Assembly (NCBI GenBank): GCA_037200005.1
Contig: JBBCGY010000002.1
Span: forward strand, 62,001 to 126,000
Source: Alphaproteobacteria bacterium
Lineage (GTDB): Bacteria; Pseudomonadota; Alphaproteobacteria; UBA9219; RFNS01
Direction: 5' to 3'
Length of the DNA stretch: 64,000 nucleotides
In this document: positions 61,235 through 64,000 of the stretch, piece after piece
How the letters are laid out: each line of letters starts with the position of its first letter
How positions within the stretch are numbered: position 1 is the stretch's first letter
Notes under the pieces: generated by a model
Told to the model about the DNA's origin: nothing
The model's database searches: none
What the model saw: the letters and a program-made list of their open reading frames with translations, nothing else
Made by a program: the position numbers and the translations under genes

Positions 61235-61633
61235 TTATGTCGGCACGATCTTCCGGCGAAATGGAGCGGCATGAGAGACGCGAAGCGGGGGGCGGGGCGG
61301 CGGGCGCGTGGACAGGGGGGCGATCGGCGGGCCGAAGCCGCGCAGTAAAGGCTCGTCGAGCGTCAATTTCCGCTCGTCGATATGGCCTTGAAGCGCGGTG
61401 ATCAGATCGGGGCGGGCGCGGGCGACATCGCTTAAACGCCATTGGAGGGCAGCCGCCAGACTGCCCGGGCAATTGAAGGCGAATTCAACAAATCGTTCGG
61501 CTGTCGTTATGCGGCGGGCGGCAAGGGCGAGCGCAATATCCTCGGGCAAAACCAGCGCGCCGTCGCGAATATAGGCGTTGAAATCGCCCGGCTGCGAAAC
61601 TTCTCCCGATGCGGCGACGATAGGCAATGGCAT
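61235..61633 (-). CDS. hypothetical protein, 132 aa
   Basis: The product has a folded-looking first 90 residues (PGDFNAYIRDGALVLPEDIA, then LTLDEPLLRGFG) and a proline/arginine-rich end (RPPPRPPLRVS) that is GC-extreme and may be disordered. No family is recognised. No ribosome site is clear before the ATG at 61633. It lies downstream of the unknown gene at 61685 on the same strand. Confidence 0.55.
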   Translation of the reverse strand: MPLPIVAASGEVSQPGDFNAYIRDGALVLPEDIALALAARRITTAERFVEFAFNCPGSLAAALQWRLSDVARARPDLITALQGHIDERKLTLDEPLLRGFGPPIAPLSTRPPPRPPLRVSHAAPFRRKIVPT

Positions 61634-61684
61634 GGGGGCACATTTTAAAGCGTCAAACTCTTGCCGTCACGCCCTATCTTCTGT

Positions 61685-62446
61685 TTACAGAATGGGCCGC
61701 ACGCCAACGCGAATAAAGCTGGACAGAATTTGCTGGGATGGGCGGATAGAGCAATGATCCGTGCCGTCTTTGCCGCCTTTGAACGACACCACTTCATTGG
61801 AGGCCGTCGTAAAAAGCATTCCGGCATTAACGACTTCATGCTCCCAGGCTGTGTAGCGTTCCGGCGGCAGTTTATGTTTCTCTTTGAGATTTTCCAGAAG
61901 ATCCGGACGCATATGCCGGTTCTTGATCATTTTCATGCCGATGCCGAAACGGGTCGACCATAACCGCCATGGAGGTGACCCCGCATATGGGTCGAGGGAG
62001 GAATAGGGGCAGTCATAATCCCGATGCCAATGCGCTTCTCTGACAAAATTTGGGCTAGGCTGGTCTTGGGCAAAGGCAAGGCCTATAGCGACGTAACGAT
62101 CAGCATGCTTCTTATAATCTCGTTCAAGAAAATCGGCCGTCAGGGGAATAGATTTCTCGATCTGTATGAGCTGTCCGGCAGACAGGCGGTTCGTGCCGGC
62201 GATAGCCTGCGCCGTAACAATCGCCGCGGCATCGCGAAAGGGATGCAACGCTTTGAGATTATAGGCAGTCTCTACGGCCCATATATTGATAGAGAAAGGG
62301 CTAAGCCGCGGATCGGGGGCGAAGGCGCGCTGCTGAGCCGAAGTCAGCCAGCCCTCACGCGATGGATAATTTTCTTGCTCGGCCAGGTTCCGCGAAATAT
62401 ATCGCGCTCCATAATCGGCATGGGATATTGTTGTGGTCGGCTGCAT
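61685..62446 (-). CDS. hypothetical protein, 253 aa
   Basis: The ATG at 62446 follows a TTGGAA site. The protein is rich in aromatic residues (HWHRDYDCPYSSLDPYAGS, then PPWRLWSTRFGIG) and lacks membrane segments. No family is recognised. Its base composition is AT-richer than the surrounding metabolic genes, and it stands between two unrelated housekeeping genes, consistent with an acquired gene, but this is a weak sign. Confidence 0.6.
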   Translation of the reverse strand: MQPTTTISHADYGARYISRNLAEQENYPSREGWLTSAQQRAFAPDPRLSPFSINIWAVETAYNLKALHPFRDAAAIVTAQAIAGTNRLSAGQLIQIEKSIPLTADFLERDYKKHADRYVAIGLAFAQDQPSPNFVREAHWHRDYDCPYSSLDPYAGSPPWRLWSTRFGIGMKMIKNRHMRPDLLENLKEKHKLPPERYTAWEHEVVNAGMLFTTASNEVVSFKGGKDGTDHCSIRPSQQILSSFIRVGVRPIL

Positions 62447-62574
62447 AAAAATTCCAAGGCTAATCAATCAAAAATACACTCGAGCGATTTTGCAAAATAT
62501 CCGCAGATCGTGAAGGCGGCAAGCGCCACAATACTTTCATGTCGGCGACGGATGACGGTTAACGCCGCGGCCTT

Positions 62575-63732
62575 TTAAACATGCGGCAATCTCACGGTCG
62601 CGACCGCCTGCGCGACGATGCCCTCCTCGCGGCCGGTGAAGCCGAGCCTTTCGGTGGTGGTGGCTTTCACCGCCACGCGCGACAGGTCGATCTCCAGCAT
62701 TTCGGCGAGCTTGGCCCGCATGGCTTCGCGATGCGGGCCGATCTTGGGCTGCTCGGCCAGAATCGTCACGTCCAGATGCGCGATGGTGCCGCCGCGCTTG
62801 CGCACCAGATTGGCGGCGTAATGCACGAAATGCGAGCTGTCCTTGCCTTTCCACTGCGGATCGGTATTGGGAAAGTGCGAACCGATATCGCCGTCGCCGA
62901 GCGCGCCGAACAGGGCGTCGCATACGGCGTGGAGCGCAACGTCGGCATCGGAATGGCCTTCCAGCATCTTCGTGTGCGGAATCTTCACGCCGCAGAGATT
63001 AACGAACTCGCCGGGAATGAGCGCGTGAACGTCATAGCCGAAGCCGGTTCGTATATCGTCCATTTGTTCCCCCAAAAGGCGCGCGGCGCGGCCCAGATCG
63101 TCAGGATTGGTGATTTTCATGTTGTCGGGATTGGAAGGCACCAGCATCACCGGAATGCCCGCTTTCTCGGCCACGGCGGCGTCATCGGTCAGCGATGCGC
63201 CCCGGGACGCGCGATGCGCGGCCAGGATCGCCGGATAATGAAATCCTTGCGGCGTATGCGCCTGCCACAGGCTGGTACGGTCGATGGTATCGGTGATGAC
63301 GGCGCCCGTGCCGCGCTTCAAGGTATCCACCAAAGGCTTGGCCGCGATGGCGCCCTGGTTGTTCTTAAGCGCCGTGCAGACGGCGCTGATGGTTGCCGCG
63401 TCGATCAGCGGGCGGGCGGCGTCGTGAATCAGGATATTGTCCGGCGGATCGGCGGCCAGCGCTTCCAGCCCGTTCAGCACGCTCTGCTGGCGAGTATTGC
63501 CGCCCGGCACCGGGTCCGGCAGGCCGAGGTCGCCGACGGCTTTGTCGTACAAAGTACGATGCTGGGGGCTGATCGCCACCATGACGCCGCTGATATCGGG
63601 ATGTTGCAGGAAAGCCAGCACGCTACGCCGCAGAATCGGCTGTCCCGCCATGTCCATATATTGCTTGGGAATAGCGCCGCCGAACCGTTCGCCGCTTCCC
63701 GCGGCGACAATCAAAGCCATAATTTTACTCAT
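62575..63732 (-). CDS. ispDF: bifunctional IspD/IspF
   Basis: The 385-residue fusion carries the MEP isoprenoid pathway enzymes for steps 3 and 5. IspD (about residues 1-225) has VAAGSGERFGGAIPKQY and LIHDAARPLID. IspF (about 229-385) has GYDVHALIPGEFV, the metal-binding HSDADVALHAVCDALFGA and GDIGSHFPNTDPQWKG. Such fusions are usual in alphaproteobacteria; IspE acts between them. The ATG at 63732 is used; MAL at 63720 is an alternative. Confidence 0.96.
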   Translation of the reverse strand: MSKIMALIVAAGSGERFGGAIPKQYMDMAGQPILRRSVLAFLQHPDISGVMVAISPQHRTLYDKAVGDLGLPDPVPGGNTRQQSVLNGLEALAADPPDNILIHDAARPLIDAATISAVCTALKNNQGAIAAKPLVDTLKRGTGAVITDTIDRTSLWQAHTPQGFHYPAILAAHRASRGASLTDDAAVAEKAGIPVMLVPSNPDNMKITNPDDLGRAARLLGEQMDDIRTGFGYDVHALIPGEFVNLCGVKIPHTKMLEGHSDADVALHAVCDALFGALGDGDIGSHFPNTDPQWKGKDSSHFVHYAANLVRKRGGTIAHLDVTILAEQPKIGPHREAMRAKLAEMLEIDLSRVAVKATTTERLGFTGREEGIVAQAVATVRLPHV

Positions 63733-63972
63733 GCGCAGCGTTTATTAGAGTTTTGCGCCGCGCACAACAGAAAAGGTATTTCATGAATTTACCAAGGTTA
63801 ATTTTTGAGCATGCCTGCCCTATAGTGTTGCACGGGAACAACGCTCACCCAGCTTGTTCCTAAGGCGATTAACCAAATTGTTTTTCTGGTTGCCTCGATA
63901 TAAAAGACGGGTCATAAGACTTCATCTGGATTCCTTATCTCCCGCCATCGTCCAACCTCCAAGGGCAAAACC

Positions 63973-64000
63973 ATGAAAAACTCGAAATTCCTGATCGCGG
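63973..64000 (+). CDS. start of a protein with a likely signal peptide, cut by the right edge
   Basis: An ATG at 63973 with AAGGG nine bases upstream opens a frame MKNSKFLIA that runs off the edge. The basic start followed by hydrophobic residues resembles a signal peptide. The 240-base gap between it and ispDF contains a possible -10 (TATAAA near 63899), so a promoter is likely. Nothing more can be said. Confidence 0.4.

Overview
The window is a GC-rich piece of a bacterial chromosome, almost certainly from an alphaproteobacterium. The support is the set of lineage-typical families: ATP12 ATPase-assembly chaperone, ELM1-like protein (DUF1022), TrcR (DUF1013), DUF1192, GapR (DUF2312), the COQ10/RatA protein, fused IspDF, an MlaA-HpnN hopanoid transport pair, and glpX beside recJ. 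The genus cannot be fixed from the sequence. I see no transposase, integrase, prophage or CRISPR array. Genes are packed on both strands, often with ATGA or GTGA stop/start overlaps, and no gene-free stretch exceeds about 300 bases.

Layout. 1-7.5 kb: an XRE regulator cut by the left edge, a small unknown gene, glpX, then three consecutive genes (an unknown, recJ, putA) broken by about ten 1-nt frameshifts. 7.6-9 kb: an unknown gene and a small GIY-YIG nuclease gene surrounded by copies of a palindromic repeat; another copy lies in frame inside putA. 9-18.5 kb: topA, dprA, plsY, pyrB, an RluA-type pseudouridine synthase, an AsmA-like protein and ATP12. 18.5-19 kb: a likely independent structured RNA with its own promoter and terminator. 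19-24 kb: mlaA, hpnN, an Lrp-type regulator and an ELM1-like protein. 24-31 kb: a 2OG-Fe(II) oxygenase, a large unknown protein, carbonic anhydrase, thioredoxin reductase, a PH-domain membrane protein, a lipoprotein, a CAU tRNA, a lytic transglycosylase and a FAM173-like methyltransferase. 31-40 kb: hflK-hflC with small followers, mrp, gpt, an RlmI-type methyltransferase, lipA, COQ10/RatA and a glutaredoxin. 40-45 kb: bolA, purL, purQ and a cluster of small unknown genes. 45-53 kb: quinone oxidoreductase, trcR, ferredoxin reductase, ferredoxin, a DUF5765-like membrane protein, a nitronate monooxygenase-like enzyme, unknown genes and gapR. 53-64 kb: EamA transporter, Rieske oxygenase, YdcF/ElyC, MltB, RlpA, pyrD, pyrC, a methyltransferase, two unknown genes, ispDF and the start of one more gene.

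Most of the content is housekeeping: pyrimidine synthesis (pyrB, pyrC, pyrD), purine synthesis (purL, purQ), isoprenoid, lipoate and phospholipid synthesis, envelope maintenance and redox chemistry. The parts that look least ordinary are the palindromic repeat family (with an in-frame copy in putA and a nuclease gene among its copies), the RNA at 18.54-18.76 kb, a 16-bp hairpin that buries the pyrC start codon and holds the upstream stop codon in its loop, promoters placed to give leaderless mRNAs, and the run of frameshifts at 2-7.5 kb.
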